Assembly (NCBI GenBank): GCA_903813345.2 | Contig: CAIIXF020000010.1 | Span: 30,748,828-30,812,827, forward strand | Length of the DNA: 64,000 nucleotides | Source: Owenia fusiformis | Taxonomy: Eukaryota; Annelida; Polychaeta; Sabellida; Oweniidae | Direction: 5' to 3' | Shown here: piece by piece, positions 35,630-48,149 of the stretch | Position numbering within the stretch: position 1 is the first letter of the stretch | How the letters are laid out: each line of letters opens with the position of its first letter | Made by a program: the position numbers and the translations under genes | Notes under the pieces: generated by a model | The model's database searches: none | What the model saw: only the letters and a program-made list of their open reading frames with translations | What the model was told of the DNA's origin: nothing

Positions 35630-36610
35630 GATTATTGTACCATAAATACGTTGTATGCGTATTTATGAAACGGATTCATGACACGTTGCCATCGCACTTA
35701 TTATGGTCATACTGGCGTTTTCCCTAATTTTGGTTGATTTAAAAATATTTTGTAATTTGCAATTACTTAATTCTGTTTTCAGTAAATACGTTTTATGTAT
35801 TTATGAAACAGATTCATGACACGTTGCCATTGCACTCTATTCTGGCCGTATTTGTCATGTTGCCATTTTATTGGCTTGTTTAAAATAATTTTTATTTTGC
35901 AATTACTGTATTCTGTTTTCATAAAATACGTTTTATGATTATTTATGAAACAGATTCATGACACGTTGCCATTGCACTCTATTCTGGCCGTAATTGTCAT
36001 GTTGCCATTTTATTGGCTTAATTTGAAATACTTTGTAATTTGCAATTACTGTATTCTGTTTTCAGTAAATACGTTTTATGAGTATTTATGAAACAGATTC
36101 ATGACACGTTGCCATTGCACTCTATTCTGGCCGTAATTGTCATGTTGCCATTTTATTGGCTTAATTTGAAATACTTTGTAATTTGCAATTACTGTATTCT
36201 GTTTTCAGTAAATACGTTTTATGTATTTATGAAACAGATTCATGACACGTTGCCATTGCACTCTATTCTGGCCGTATTTGTCATGTTGCCATTTTATTGG
36301 CTTGTTTAAAATAATTTTTATTTTGCAATTACTGTATTCTGTTTTCATAAAATACGTTTTATGATTATTTATGAAACAGATTCATGACACGTTGCCATTG
36401 CACTCTATTTGGGCCGTTATTGTCATGTTGCCAATTTTATTGGCTTAATTTAAAATACTTTCTAATTTGCAATTACTGTATTCTGTTTTCAGAAAATACG
36501 TTCTTGAGTATTTATAAAACAGAATAATGACACGTTGCCATTGCACTCTATTCTGGCTGTTATTGTCATGTTGCCATTTTAATGGCTTATTTTAAAAATA
36601 TTTCAATAGA
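35630..36610 (+). repeat. Tandem array, seven copies of a 142-bp unit
   Basis: GATTCATGACACGTTGCCA recurs at about 35673, 35811, 35953, 36096, 36237, 36379 and (as GAATAATGACACG) 36522, giving a spacing of 138-143 bp. Each unit also has AATACGTTTTATG, TATTTATGAAACA, TGTCATGTTGCCATTTTATTGGCTT and TTTGCAATTACTGTATTCTGTTTTC. The outer copies are the most diverged. The open frames inside it (for example 36088-36309) are only translations of the repeat. Confidence 0.95.
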
Positions 36611-36710
36611 TACCTCTTATGAATGAAACATATTCGTGACTATATTTTTGTCTCTAATTTATTCGGTCAAATTTTGTTGGGTTACACCTATATTTACTTC
36701 CAGGAAGGCC

Positions 36711-37298
36711 ATGCCCAAGGCAAAGGACAAGAGAAAAAGCGCCGGGGCAGCGGGGAAGAAAAGGAAAAACCCTGAAAGTGAAACAGATTCAGATGTGAGA
36801 AAAAGAAAATCGTTAAATGAGGAGGATAAAGCTGATATTGTCAACGCGGTTGTTGACCAATTAAAAGACGTTTTTCAACAGCAGCAGCAACAGCAACAAC
36901 AACAACAACAAATAGACCAAGACCAGTTACCTGGTACAAGTGCGGAAGATGGGTCTCTATTTGAGAACAATGCTGATTCAGATGATGATTTATCTGACGA
37001 TGGGGAGCAAAACCCAACTATGCAGAGTACGCTCGAGGCGCTCCTAAATAAAGGTGAGTCCTTATCTGCAAGTCAAAACGAGCCACAAGACCTAATTCAT
37101 ATCAAATCAGGAATTCCATTACGCTCTGGCGTTGATAAAAAGATTCTTAAAATGATCATTTCAGATGAGTACTTCGATTTCGCTCATTTACTTTCAAGAT
37201 TTTCAAAAGTCGAGGGTTCTATGCATTTTACCTTTAAAAAGAACTCAACATCAACAATTTCAGTTAACCCTAACAAGCCTAAAGTTGATATTATATAA
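36711..37298 (+). CDS. Gag-like ORF of a tyrosine-recombinase element (partial?)
   Basis: About 195 residues from the ATG at 36711, the first with MPKAKDKRKS context; the open frame extends upstream to 36636 but that part is not protein-like. A Lys/Arg-rich N-terminus with a bipartite basic stretch is followed by a Gln tract of about 12 residues and an acidic Ser/Asp region. Then comes IPLRSGVDKKILKMIISDEYFDFAHLL. In my memory the last motif recurs in gag-like or N-terminal regions of invertebrate DIRS/Ngaro-type proteins. It ends early compared with such proteins, and no reverse transcriptase or recombinase follows before 37923. It probably belongs with the SGNH ORF. Confidence 0.65.
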   Translation: MPKAKDKRKSAGAAGKKRKNPESETDSDVRKRKSLNEEDKADIVNAVVDQLKDVFQQQQQQQQQQQQIDQDQLPGTSAEDGSLFENNADSDDDLSDDGEQNPTMQSTLEALLNKGESLSASQNEPQDLIHIKSGIPLRSGVDKKILKMIISDEYFDFAHLLSRFSKVEGSMHFTFKKNSTSTISVNPNKPKVDII

Positions 37299-37923
37299 TA
37301 TTACATAATATTGTTTTTGTATTTGACTATACACATGTATGTTGTAAAATATATGTATACATGTAATTTATTATTTGTGAAAAATTAATACAAGCAAATT
37401 GAGCCACCAACCGCATAGTTACATGTTGTTCTTTCTAATTGGGTAACGTCATAGTATCACATGACAGCAACGTGACATAAATTCAGTTTATATAACAATT
37501 CAGTTTTTCTTTTTGGAAATAAAACATGTCTCGATACACTTTCTTATAATGCATTCAACATTATGATAGAATACAACATTTCAAAAATATGTTAATTTGT
37601 CCATTGCCTCTTTAATATCACTTGTTAACTTAATTATCATTATTAATATACTTTTCTTACTGAAAATGAATGAGTCTAAAATGTGCACCCGTGTTCATGA
37701 TCAGAAAATTCATTATCCAAGATACAATCGGTTTAAATTGTTTGCAATAACCTACGCGCTCCTTTATATAAATATTTTATTTTCAAGTATATATAAATTT
37801 AATTTGTCTGAGTAGCCTATCTCTTTCTGTTAGACATTCAAATGAGAACGTAAGCCCTTCTAATAATAATTCATAAAGGAGTCCAAAATGCCATGATGCT
37901 TATTCTCGACACATTCAGCCTTA
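37299..37923. other. No gene seen
   Basis: AT-rich tail after the gag-like ORF. One ORF at 37597-37815 lacks recognisable features. Confidence 0.4.
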
Positions 37924-39009
37924 CAGGATGGGCCAATAAAAGTTGGAACATTTTTCTATTCATTCAATTGTCTTTATTTTTACAGTTCAATCCATAAATT
38001 CAGATAATGGTAAAATGATTATTTGTGAAAATGTTAAAGATAAAAAATATTAACTAAGTATGATTATGTTTGTCTTGTCATCGTCATGTTTTGTATACTG
38101 CGTGCGTCACGAAAATTTTCCAAATTTTCTCCGCTTGAGACATCACTGCTCATACTACACAATATGTACCCTTCAAACGGTCTCAACATAATTTCCATTA
38201 ATTAAAACATATGTAGTTATCTCTATGAGAAGCTAGGAAAGTCTCCCTTGTATAATATAGCTTAACTGACCTCAGTTTTTTTCAAAACTGGCACAATATG
38301 TCTCAAAACCTGTCATTTAAGCCATGTATGACTGTCAAATACAGCCCAGACTGATTGTCCAGATGGGCGGAGGACATGTTCCGGAAACCCTTGCGTTGAG
38401 TAAAAAACTGGACATTTCTGTTGATTGTTACTTTTTTCTTTGTCGTGTATTATCTTCAATACTTTAGGAAATTTAAAAACAATTCATTGTCAACAGCTTG
38501 TGTAAATAGGAAAATACAAGCTCAACATTTAATTACTGTACATGTCCCCCACCCACATGAACAATCAGTCTGAGCTGTATTTGACAGTCATACATGGCTT
38601 AAATGATAGGTTTGAGACATATTGTGCCAGTTTTGAAAAAACCTGAGGTCAGTTAAGCTATATTATACAAGGGAGACATGCCTAGCTTCTCATAGAGATA
38701 ACTACATATGTTTTAATTGATGGACATTGTGTTGAGACCATTTGAAGGGCATATATTGTATGGTATGAGATACTGTATTTTCAGAAATGATGTCTCAAGC
38801 AGAGAAAATTTGGAAATTTTTCATGACGCACGCAGTATACAGATCATGACCATGACAAGCCAAAAATAATCAAACATACATATTTTTATCTTAAACATTT
38901 TCACAAATAATCATTTTACCATTATCTGAATTTTTGTCGGCTTAACTGCAATAATAAAGAAAATTGAATAAATAGAAAAATGTTCCAATTTTTTTATTGG
39001 CCCACCCTG
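37924..39009. mobile_element. 1.09-kb TA-target fold-back, CAGG(A/G)TGGGCC ends
   Basis: Ends TA-CAGGATGGGCCAATAAAAGTTGG and CCAATTTTTTTATTGGCCCACCCTG-TA. The arms are about 430 bp each, so nearly the whole element is self-complementary; shared blocks include TCACAAATAATCATTTTACCATTATCTGAATTT and CTTCTCATAGAGATAACTACATATG. TA flanks and the CAGGGTGGGCC-like end suggest Tc1/mariner-type mobilisation. No ORF. Confidence 0.85.
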
Positions 39010-39923
39010 TACAATAACACTCGGGGGGAAAATAGTTATATTCTACATTAGTCAATTTTCACCAAGCTTGGAGGTTATGTAGAATGTCACTCGACTTTTT
39101 GGTGATTTTGAATCTGTAGCAATTTGACGCCTCCTTCTTATTTACCGCACTCGACCTTTAATTGTTTCTAGAAACATATTCTCTCAAAATCAGGAAATAG
39201 GGTAATAAGCTGGGAAATGGGGAATTTCAGTCACAAAAAAGGAGCGACAACTTACAGTTCATCCGAATGTAATTCAAAATCCCCTTATAATAGTTTTGAG
39301 TTCATTTTGCAATGGCATATAACAAAAGAAATTTTACTTACCTCCGATTCTTCTTTGAAGAAGATTCATCTTCGACTGTAGATTTTGCTCGCGTCAGGTA
39401 GAGAGTCAATTCGGGTATTGACACGTCTCCGATCCTTGCATGCAAAAACGTCACCTTATATACCCATATCATTTCATCCAACCAATACATTTTGCTATGG
39501 ATAATGCTTTTGGCATTTTGATATTAATAATTTAGCTTACGTGTTTGTGATAAAATTTGAAGATAAGGGACAAGTGTGGATATTAAATAAAATACATTTA
39601 TATTTCATAATCATTAATTGGACATATAGTTTGACATTTATTTCATTTTTAGCTCGTGAGTTTAAAGTTATTAAAGAACTGCAAATTACTTTTTATATTT
39701 CCATCAATACGAAATTCAACAATCAACCGAGACCTTTCAATAAACGTTCTTAGTGTACTAATTGACAAAAATTGAAAATGGAAGGAACATATACAAATTA
39801 AATATATTCTCAAAATGTTAAAAGCTGTAGGAATACTTTTCAAAACAAGATACTTAATTGTTTACTTTAAACGCACTTACTACATATTACTCACATATCT
39901 ACTCTCAATTTCAAAATGCAACA

Positions 39924-40030
39924 ATGCATTTAAATAGGTGGCGAATGCATTTAAATGAGGTGGCGAATGCATTTAAATAGGTGGCGAATGCATTTAAATA
40001 GGTGGCGAATGCATTTAAATAGGTGGCGAA
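39924..40030. repeat. Minisatellite, 20-21 bp unit
   Basis: Five to six tandem copies of GAATGCATTTAAATAGGTGGC, nearly identical. They create an artificial frame reading MHLNRWR repeatedly. Confidence 0.9.
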
Positions 40031-40879
40031 GTAGAACAAATGTTAAATTACTTACCATGCAATTCAGGTTTCCCTGCAAATTGGATAATTTAAAACCAAA
40101 CATTTCATATCTACCTCCTGGAAATTCTTATTTTTATGTTGAACTGTTTCAAATAACAGTTCATCGTGCCTATGGAGCTGTCACTTAAGCCGTATGGGCA
40201 CACCCTTCGACATCACACCAAATGCAAAAATGAATTAATTAATTGAAAAATATTGCCAAAAATTAGCCACACGGTGGTGAACTGTGAGCCCACACGACTA
40301 ATGTGACAGCTTCTTTGAACTAACATTTCAAAAAGATCAATATAATTTGAGTTCAAAGGATTTTACCACCTCAATATCGTTTATAGAAAAGGTAAATATC
40401 TCATATAAGGATAACGTTTCAATATTTTTTCCAAAAAAGAAATGTCTCACTCTAATTGCACAAACAAATACATGAATATTTCACCATATGCTTTTTAATT
40501 TTGAAGATATGTTTTTATTTTAATCTTGATATTATTAAAATGAATTCTAGACACGGATATGAATGATGATATCGCATTATTGCGGAGTCGAACAACATTT
40601 ATCAGTTTTGCCTGAGTTTTTATTTTCTGAATATTCCACATGTGTTGCGGAAATTTCCGATGAAATTTATTGAGCTTAGATTGGATCTAAACATCGTTTT
40701 AAAACACATTTAATTTACAAATCAACAATTTTTGGGGAAAAATATTTACATTTAAGTTTAAAACTTTGCTGTCGTTTAAAATTTTTAATAAAAAATTTGC
40801 ATTTTCAAAACACTCCGATCCAAATTTTAATGTAAAGCGGACCAAACAAACTAAACACCAGGTCATGAAGATGAATAAG

Positions 40880-41370
40880 TCCCCTATCCCATAACAGCAC
40901 TTATATACGGTATGTCTTCCTAGTGCTGCAATCAGAGCATCCATCCCGCAGGGCCTGTTGCAATGAGATGTCTGACCTGTCTACGCGAAATAAGGTGCAA
41001 CTACTCAATCAAAGCAGTATATAACTCTGCTAAATTTTGAGATAGGGGATCTGTGTCACGAATTGCGCTATCAATCTCATCCCACATGTGCTCTGCAGGA
41101 GCCTGATCAGGTGACTTTGGTGCCTATGGTAGCTGCTCCACATTGCCTGCCCTGGGGAAATCTGCATAATGCAGCTATCATGCGCATGAGCTTCATCATG
41201 CTGCAGTTGAAATTTATGCCCAAACACTCTGTTTGCATGTGGTAATAGATCTAGGTCCAAAAGGCCACCGTAGTTCTCACCGCTGACATTACAGTTCAGA
41301 CTCACCAAAGGGGTGCGACTCTCCTTGGTGAACACCACCTCAAATATGAACAGAACCACCTCCACGAGCT
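40880..41370 (-). pseudogene. Tc1-like transposase C-terminal remnant
   Basis: The minus-strand frame 41365-41030 reads RTPLVSLNCNVSGENY, HANRVFGHKFQLQHDEAHAH, then the QSHLIRLL region, in the order of Tc1 transposases (the catalytic D in the QHDEA context). After a frame break, 40944-40900 reads MDALIAALGRHTVYK, the typical Tc1 C-terminus. The N-terminal DNA-binding region and first catalytic Asp are missing, and the DxxxxW second block is disrupted, so it is inactive. Confidence 0.75.
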
Positions 41371-41615
41371 ACTTTTAATAACAATCAGGTTTATGTGCAA
41401 ATATGAAGAGGAAATCGGGGTGCAATAATCATTTTTCAACAAATTATCATCATTTGTAAGAGTTATACCAATCAATTAATATCTATAAAATATTCCATAT
41501 TTATGAGCAACAGTGTATAATAGTTACTTAGGCATGCAGTCCAATATTGAAATAAAAAAGTAAATAAGAAATACATCTATATTGTTGGTATGATTATTGA
41601 CTGTTTTATATATTC

Positions 41616-44600
41616 AATTCAATTTTATTTATTTCATAATTCTTATATGATACTGTATACACTACAAAAACAAGCCGCTAGACAGAAATTATTAAAATGA
41701 CATCTAGGCCTAGACTACATATAAAAGAAAGCACTTATATTATGTTACATGTAGGTATATAAAAATGGTATTAAAAATTAATTTAAGGATGTACAAACAA
41801 TGTAGATATGTTACAAAAATCAGGTACCAGTATAAAATTAGCAATACAGTATGATATTGGTATTATACATTATCGATAGATGAGTAGTTTTTTATATGAA
41901 GATTTGAAAATATTTAGAGTGGAGCATTTTTAATATCATGTGGTAGTGCATTCCAAAGATTAGGACCTAGATAGCGAAGGGAAAATTTAGAGCATTTAGG
42001 GATATGAAAATAATGCAACTGTCTTGTGTAATGATGATGAACATTGATGTAACGTTGATATCAAACAAGTCTTGAAATAGATTTTTTGGAAGACTGAGGT
42101 GCTTATTAAGATTTTGTACATGAACTGACCAGAACAATATCTGTTGACATCAAAAATATTTAATATTTTAAGAACTTTAAATAGGGGAGTGGAGTGAGAA
42201 AGTCTATCCTAATTTAAAGCTAGCCTTAAGAATTGTTTCTGCAGTTTATGTAGACGATCATAAAATGATTTAAATGTGTTACCCCAGATTATGTTGCAAT
42301 ACTTTTATTGAGAGTGTATCAATGAGTAGTAAATTGTTTTGAAACTGTCTATTTGAAGTAGATATTTAATGTGATAAAGAGAACCAATAACGCGAGAAAT
42401 CTTTGTTTCAACAGATTTTATGTGCTCTTTGTATTTCAGGTTTTTATCAATAATAATTCCGAAAAAGTCAATTTCCCGGACATTTATGTTCTCATTACGT
42501 ATTTTAAAATTCAGATTTGTTTGATTTATTTTGGGTCCAAATAGAATAGCATTGGTTTTGCCAATATTAAGGGAAAGTTTGTTTGCTTTTATCCAGTCAT
42601 CTATTGAATTCAAGTTTGCATTAGTTCTAGTCATTAGTTCATTTAAATTATAATCACTATCAAGAAGATTGGTGTCATCAGCAAATATAATAAATTTTAT
42701 ATTAGGGGCAACAATTGGCAGATCATTTATGTAAAGAATACACAATAGTGGTCCAAGTACTGAGCCCTGCGGAACACCACAATCTAGAGAAGATTTTAAG
42801 ATTCATTATTGTTAATGGTGACATATTTTTGCGGTATTTTAAATAACTTCCAAATCAGGACTAAGCTATTCCTCTGATGCCATAATATTCAAATTTATGT
42901 ATCAAAATGTCATGATTAATTGTGTCAAAGGCTTGGAAAAATCTAATCTTATGCCAATGCTTGTTTTTCCCAAATCAGTTGATTATCGAATTTGTTCAAT
43001 GAAATATAAAATGGCCATGTACTGTGTAGGTAGAATTGAATTTCTGAAATCCAAATTGATAAGTGAAAATAATTTCAAAACGTTCTAAATACAGGTGTTA
43101 AATACAGGTGTTACTTTGGCCAATTTGAGGGCGTCTGGGAAAATACCAGATTTAAAAGATAAGTTAAATATATACAAGAGTGGATCAATTAAAAACTGTC
43201 TTGCAAACTTAATAAGTGATGGTAGAATCCCATCAGGTCAAGGTGAGGAAGATTTTAGAAGACACATTTCTAATTCAAGCTCAGTTTTTGAGGTCTTTTG
43301 AGATAAATAGATGATTGAACTTTTTGAACTCTTTCTAGGTATTCATTAAAGCATTTTTTGGATTTTGGAATCTCCTTGGCTAGATTTTTACTAATATTGG
43401 TAAAAAATTATTAAATCCATTAGAAATGACTGTCATGATATATTGTTTCCTTTCACTTTATAGTGAATTTAGATGGCAATGCAGCTCTTTTGTTTTTTCC
43501 AAGTAGTTCATTAATGATAGACCAAGACTTTCAATGTTACCACTTACTTCGGCAAACTTATTTTGATAATATGTACGTTTTGAGTATTTTATGTGCTTAA
43601 GTTTATGGTTGAAGGACTTGTACGCTTTTCCTGTTTTGCAACAGGTATTTTAAAAATATTTGGTGTATAGAAGTCAACCAGGGTCTATTAGGATCATGAT
43701 TAACCTTGATAAATTTGGATTTGAGTGGAAATGAAGAATCATATTGTTCCATTTACAAGTTAATGAAGATATTCAATGCTATGTTTACATCTTGACTTTT
43801 ATAGCTAGGGGTCCAGTCGACATTTGAGTGTTTCTCAAGAAATAATTACTTATTAGAGTCATTGAAATTACGATAACTGCTCAATGTTTTTTTAGATTTG
43901 GTAGTATCATAATGTGAAGTAGAATAAATTGGAAAGTGATCAGAAATGTCCTCCATGATGATACCACTTCCATCAATATTAGGGACATTAGTAAATATAT
44001 TATCTATAAGAGTTGCCGTCTTGTCAGTTATTCTTACATATTAGTGGGGCATGATTAAATGAATAAAACTGGTTCAGAAAATCATGTGTGGGTTCATGAG
44101 GTTTAACCAAAGTAAATCAATGTTGAAGTCACCCATGATGTAAGATAATTTACCCTCATCTGCTATTTTATTCATATAATCACCTAAGTAACTATTAAAT
44201 TGTAACACATCAACACCAGGTGGCTTATATATGACAGTAATAATGATATTTTTTGAGTTTTGAATGATTAATTCAATAGCTACTGATTCACACTCTAGAT
44301 TATCAACCCTAAGGTCATTGCGTGTAATATACCGCAAGGAGTTATGAACATTTATACAGACACCACCCCCTCTTTTATCTATTCTAGAATTAAATTCTGA
44401 TGAGTAGTTAGGCAAGTTAAACTGGTTTTGATTTGATGCATTAAGCCAAGTCTCAGATAGAGCAATTATAGAAAATTTTACCACAGTAGTAGCTAATAAG
44501 TTATCCAGTTTCCACTGATTAGCTAAGATACTTCTGGAGTTGAGATTAAGAATCGAAAGCTGTGTATTTAGAGACGACCCTATTTTGTTCTTATATTTTT

Positions 44601-44640
44601 AGTATAATGAAACAACTTTTTTCTAAAACATTCCCTATGC
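41616..44640 (-). pseudogene. Decayed Jockey/CR1-type LINE
   Basis: Read on the minus strand. The endonuclease piece at 44484-44074 has FSIIALSETWLN, IDKRGGGVCINV, TVIYKPPGVD and YIMGDFNIDLL. The reverse transcriptase piece near 42790-42305 has GVPQGSVLGPLLCILYINDL, IIFADDTNLL and a thumb region with LSLNIGKTNAILF. Between them the frame is broken by stops and shifts. The 3' end at about 41616-41640 has an AAATAAAATTGAATTG tail. The plus-strand ORFs at 42897 and 43095 are antisense shadows. The exact clade cannot be fixed by eye. Confidence 0.85.
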
Positions 44641-45180
44641 TTTCTTATATTTATTTCTCATTCATCAGCTAAATGTCTCACTGGAAACAGGTTCTATTCC
44701 CGGTTAAGCAAATGATTTTACTTTATGGGGCTAGACGGTCTTAATGCAAAAGACGAACCTACTTTTGACTCACTTTTACAAGGCGTATGTTTTGAATGGG
44801 GGAGAGGTGGACAGTTTTAAGCAATACCAATTACATATTACATCGTTTAAGCATCAACGGATATTTCTATTTCAATCTAGGAGAAATGTTCACTCGAAAT
44901 ACATGAATTATTGCATTTTCAAAAAATATTGTCAGACAATAATATTTGATCGAGCAGGCGACTTATCATTGTTCTGATCATTCATATGAAAGATAATGTA
45001 ACATTATTCAATGCCTGGATTTATGTTTTACAGGGTGAACAATACAGAACCGAAGTTGATCGAGATTTTTCTTCTTGTCCTTTTTGGAAACACCGTTTAA
45101 TTACGTGATTTGGTTAAGTTTTGGTCTGTTTTTCTACCCTAGGATAACGAGCTACAACGAGAACACAAGAACTGAGCAGG

Positions 45181-45487
45181 CCCCAGGGAAGATTGGCTCC
45201 CAGAGTGTAACATCGATATTCTGTCTCATATATGGGCATGTCGTGATACAAAATTCGAATTCAAACAGCCGCCATTTTGTTCACTTCAATATATGAATCG
45301 TGAATTTTGGTCTTATTTCCAGACGAAAAATTCCAAAACTCACAAGAAATGATCGAGATATTGGTTCGAATCTTATGAACTGTTTATTTTGCATTTATGG
45401 TCGGTTATAATTTCAGAAAATAACGACATTTCGACGTTTACATTGTTGGAAAATATCGAGTATCGATCCTGGGAGCCAATCCCCTTT
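45181..45487. mobile_element. GGAGGATTGGC-family MITE, copy 4
   Basis: 307 bp, ends CCCCAGGGAAGATTGGCTCCCAG and CTGGGAGCCAATCCCCTTT. Exact 7-bp duplication GAGCAGG at 45174-45180 and 45488-45494. Internal blocks are shared with copies 1 and 3. Confidence 0.8.
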
Positions 45488-45859
45488 GAGCAGGCTCGAA
45501 GTTTTGAATCGCCTTTCTGTTCGATGACGTCCGTGGAGTTCAGGAAAGGAATACACTAACTATAGAGAGATTTCGCTCAACGTTTTAAGTCCAACGTCCG
45601 ATAGAAGAATCTTATTATTTTGTTCTCTCGATTTAATTACCATTATCCATCAAATTTTAACTTTTATACGACCCATGCGTACGAAATGCGTAGATTCCGT
45701 TTTCGAAATATGAAGTAATTATCTCGATATTTACAATAGTCCATGGTATGACTTCCGAATATGAAGGATCCGTAGCACACTATAGCGCATCAACATTTGA
45801 AGCAATATTTAAAGAGGTGCATATATCTTGATTCTTATAAAATACTATTTACTGAAAAA

Positions 45860-46910
45860 ACTTCCGGCTTTCAGGTCGAAAAATGTCTTTCATCAAAAGG
45901 GGTCAAAAATGTGATTATTTTGATTCGAACTTTTATACATTTTATAAAACACAAACCGTTATTCTAAGCACGCGGACAAAAAATAGATTATCATAATGTA
46001 AACATAGTCATTTATTGAATTTTACTGTAAATATCGGTGTTTAATTAGTGTAATTACACAAGTGTGCTTTTCAGATTTTGTTTGATTTTTCAAATATGAG
46101 CCAAGCAGATTCAGCAAACTTGTGTGGAATATTTAGGTAATTTATGATTGCGAACATATTAGTTTTCTTACCATTTTAAACATTTTATTACCAGAATTTA
46201 TCCATATTATTAGAAGGGGTCAAACAACAAATTATTGTTCATGTTTTATAAAACATAATACATCAACAAATAGTTAAGATTTATATCTAATTAAATGTTA
46301 CAGAGGTATTGGAATGTTAATATATTCCAAGGGCATGTCTAATAAAATCATGATTTTGATGGTTATTTCTTCTTTGACGTTACCGCTGGATACAATCAAA
46401 TTTTAGGAAGATAATGATAACAATTTTTCTCAATTATTCATGAATTCGACCAAGTCTTGATGGTTGTTTTTATAAGCAACTGAGTTATATCTAACTCCGA
46501 GAAATAGAATTTTAGGTGAAGTCGTAATTAGTCACGGAAGAGCAATAGACCCTCCTTTTTGATAATGTTCACAGTCCATATCTCAAAACGTATTGAGACC
46601 CATTTTGTGAAAAACTAGCATAATTAAGCGTTTGTCATTCTAATATAAAAGTGATTCGTTTGTAGCATTGATCTCATTGATAGCTGAGAAAAAATACAAA
46701 ACGTCGATACACCGATTACATAATTTTTTGGTATTGATAAGAACCTCAAACGTATAGCTTAGAAACCTAAATCATATATTTAAAATCATATGTATATATT
46801 ATTTTCTGTTGCATTGTGTACTCCAAATTGTGAAAAAATGGGATTTTAGTTTTTTGTAATTTGTTGACCTCTGCTATTGAGAGGCATAATTCACCTTAAA
46901 AGCCGGAAGT
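45860..46910. mobile_element. Probable 1.05-kb inverted-repeat element, ACTTCCGGC ends
   Basis: The left end ACTTCCGGCTTTCAGGTCGAA and right end TTCACCTTAAAAGCCGGAAGT are inverted with few mismatches. No target duplication was clear, and no ORF of interest lies inside. Confidence 0.5.
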
Positions 46911-48149
46911 ATATTAAACAGTTATAATAAAAATTATTTGGGAACATATGTAGGTATGTTAATGTTAGGTCAAATATCGCGCTATACTGTGCTACCAGCT
47001 CCTTTATTAGACGTCCTATAGATTTCATACCATGGACTACAAATCGGTTCCCTCGCTTCGGAAACGGTTTGGAAGACAGTTTTTCCGTCTTGTAGAAATG
47101 ATACGAAGACATATTTTACTAGCTACAAAGACATTCGTTTTTATTGAATATATCAGTAACATTTCTATCTATTAGGAATCCCATTTAATATATTTTGATA
47201 GTCTGTACGCATATTTTGACAGCCTTTGGATGGGGGTAATGTTTGAAATTCAATCTCATTTCATAATTGCCCATTGGATGGCCAACGTATGACTTATGCT
47301 TTTTTAAATTTTTGGAATTGGGAGTAGTTTGATGCAAAGTCAATTTTCTAAAAAGTATTTTTGCAAATTTTTTTTAATTAGAATTCATTCGATCACGAAC
47401 TGTTGCTGTTTTGCAATAATCCAGATGCGCATCGCTCATCGTAAGTTAGTGCGACCTTTCACAATTGGGTTTGCATTAACATTTCCGTTATCTTGGTCCT
47501 AGAATCTCCATCGGCCTCATGACAACACGTTCGTTAAATACTGCTGTGAAAACCATGGAGAACCATCAAACAATGGGAAAATATTATCATTTTAAAAATT
47601 ACTTGACTCGTTTGATCAGTTAGTGGGTTATATTAGTTGATTAAATGAGGTCATGTTATTTCACAGTTTAGTAGCCTCTTTATCGAAGCTTTTACCAATT
47701 ACTTTTCTGGTTTATTAACAGAGCCGTTGATTTAATTTCAGACGAAGTTGCAATATCTCACAAAGGATAACTAAAAACAAATGCTAGGCGTAAAAATTAT
47801 TGAAAACGGCCGCCAGATTTGTGAATTTTTCTTTAGTGTTTTTATGAAAAATAGCATATTTCATCAAGCTTGGCAAATTTTTCGATGGCAACCCGTAGAT
47901 GCAGAAAATTTTTATTCACCTTGGGATAAGTTAAAAAAATTCAGAAATCAAGCAAAGCTCAAAGTAAAATCAAAACAGACGTGTCACGTTAAGTTATTCG
48001 TTAATTCGACCAACCATAATCATTGTGAAAATAAAACAACCCAAAGAAATGTTAGTTCTTGAACTCAGTCATTAGCATGGGTTTAATTTACATTTAGCAT
48101 AATTTGAACCAATATCATTCTCCTTAGTAGTATTAGTATCGCCAATGGC

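Noticed and set aside
36088-36309. ORF reading MKQIHDTLPLHSILAV twice
   Set aside because: It is a translation of the 142-bp tandem repeat; the frame is lost in neighbouring units.
39955-40188. ORF starting with MHLNRWR repeats
   Set aside because: It is generated by a 20-21 bp minisatellite and has no further support.
42897-43301. Plus-strand ORFs
   Set aside because: They are antisense to the minus-strand LINE coding sequence.
47781-48062. 93-codon ORF beginning MLGVKIIENG
   Set aside because: Composition is repeat-like (GAAAACGGC and TTTTTATGAAAAATAGCAT recur in the 832-bp palindrome). No protein family was recognised.
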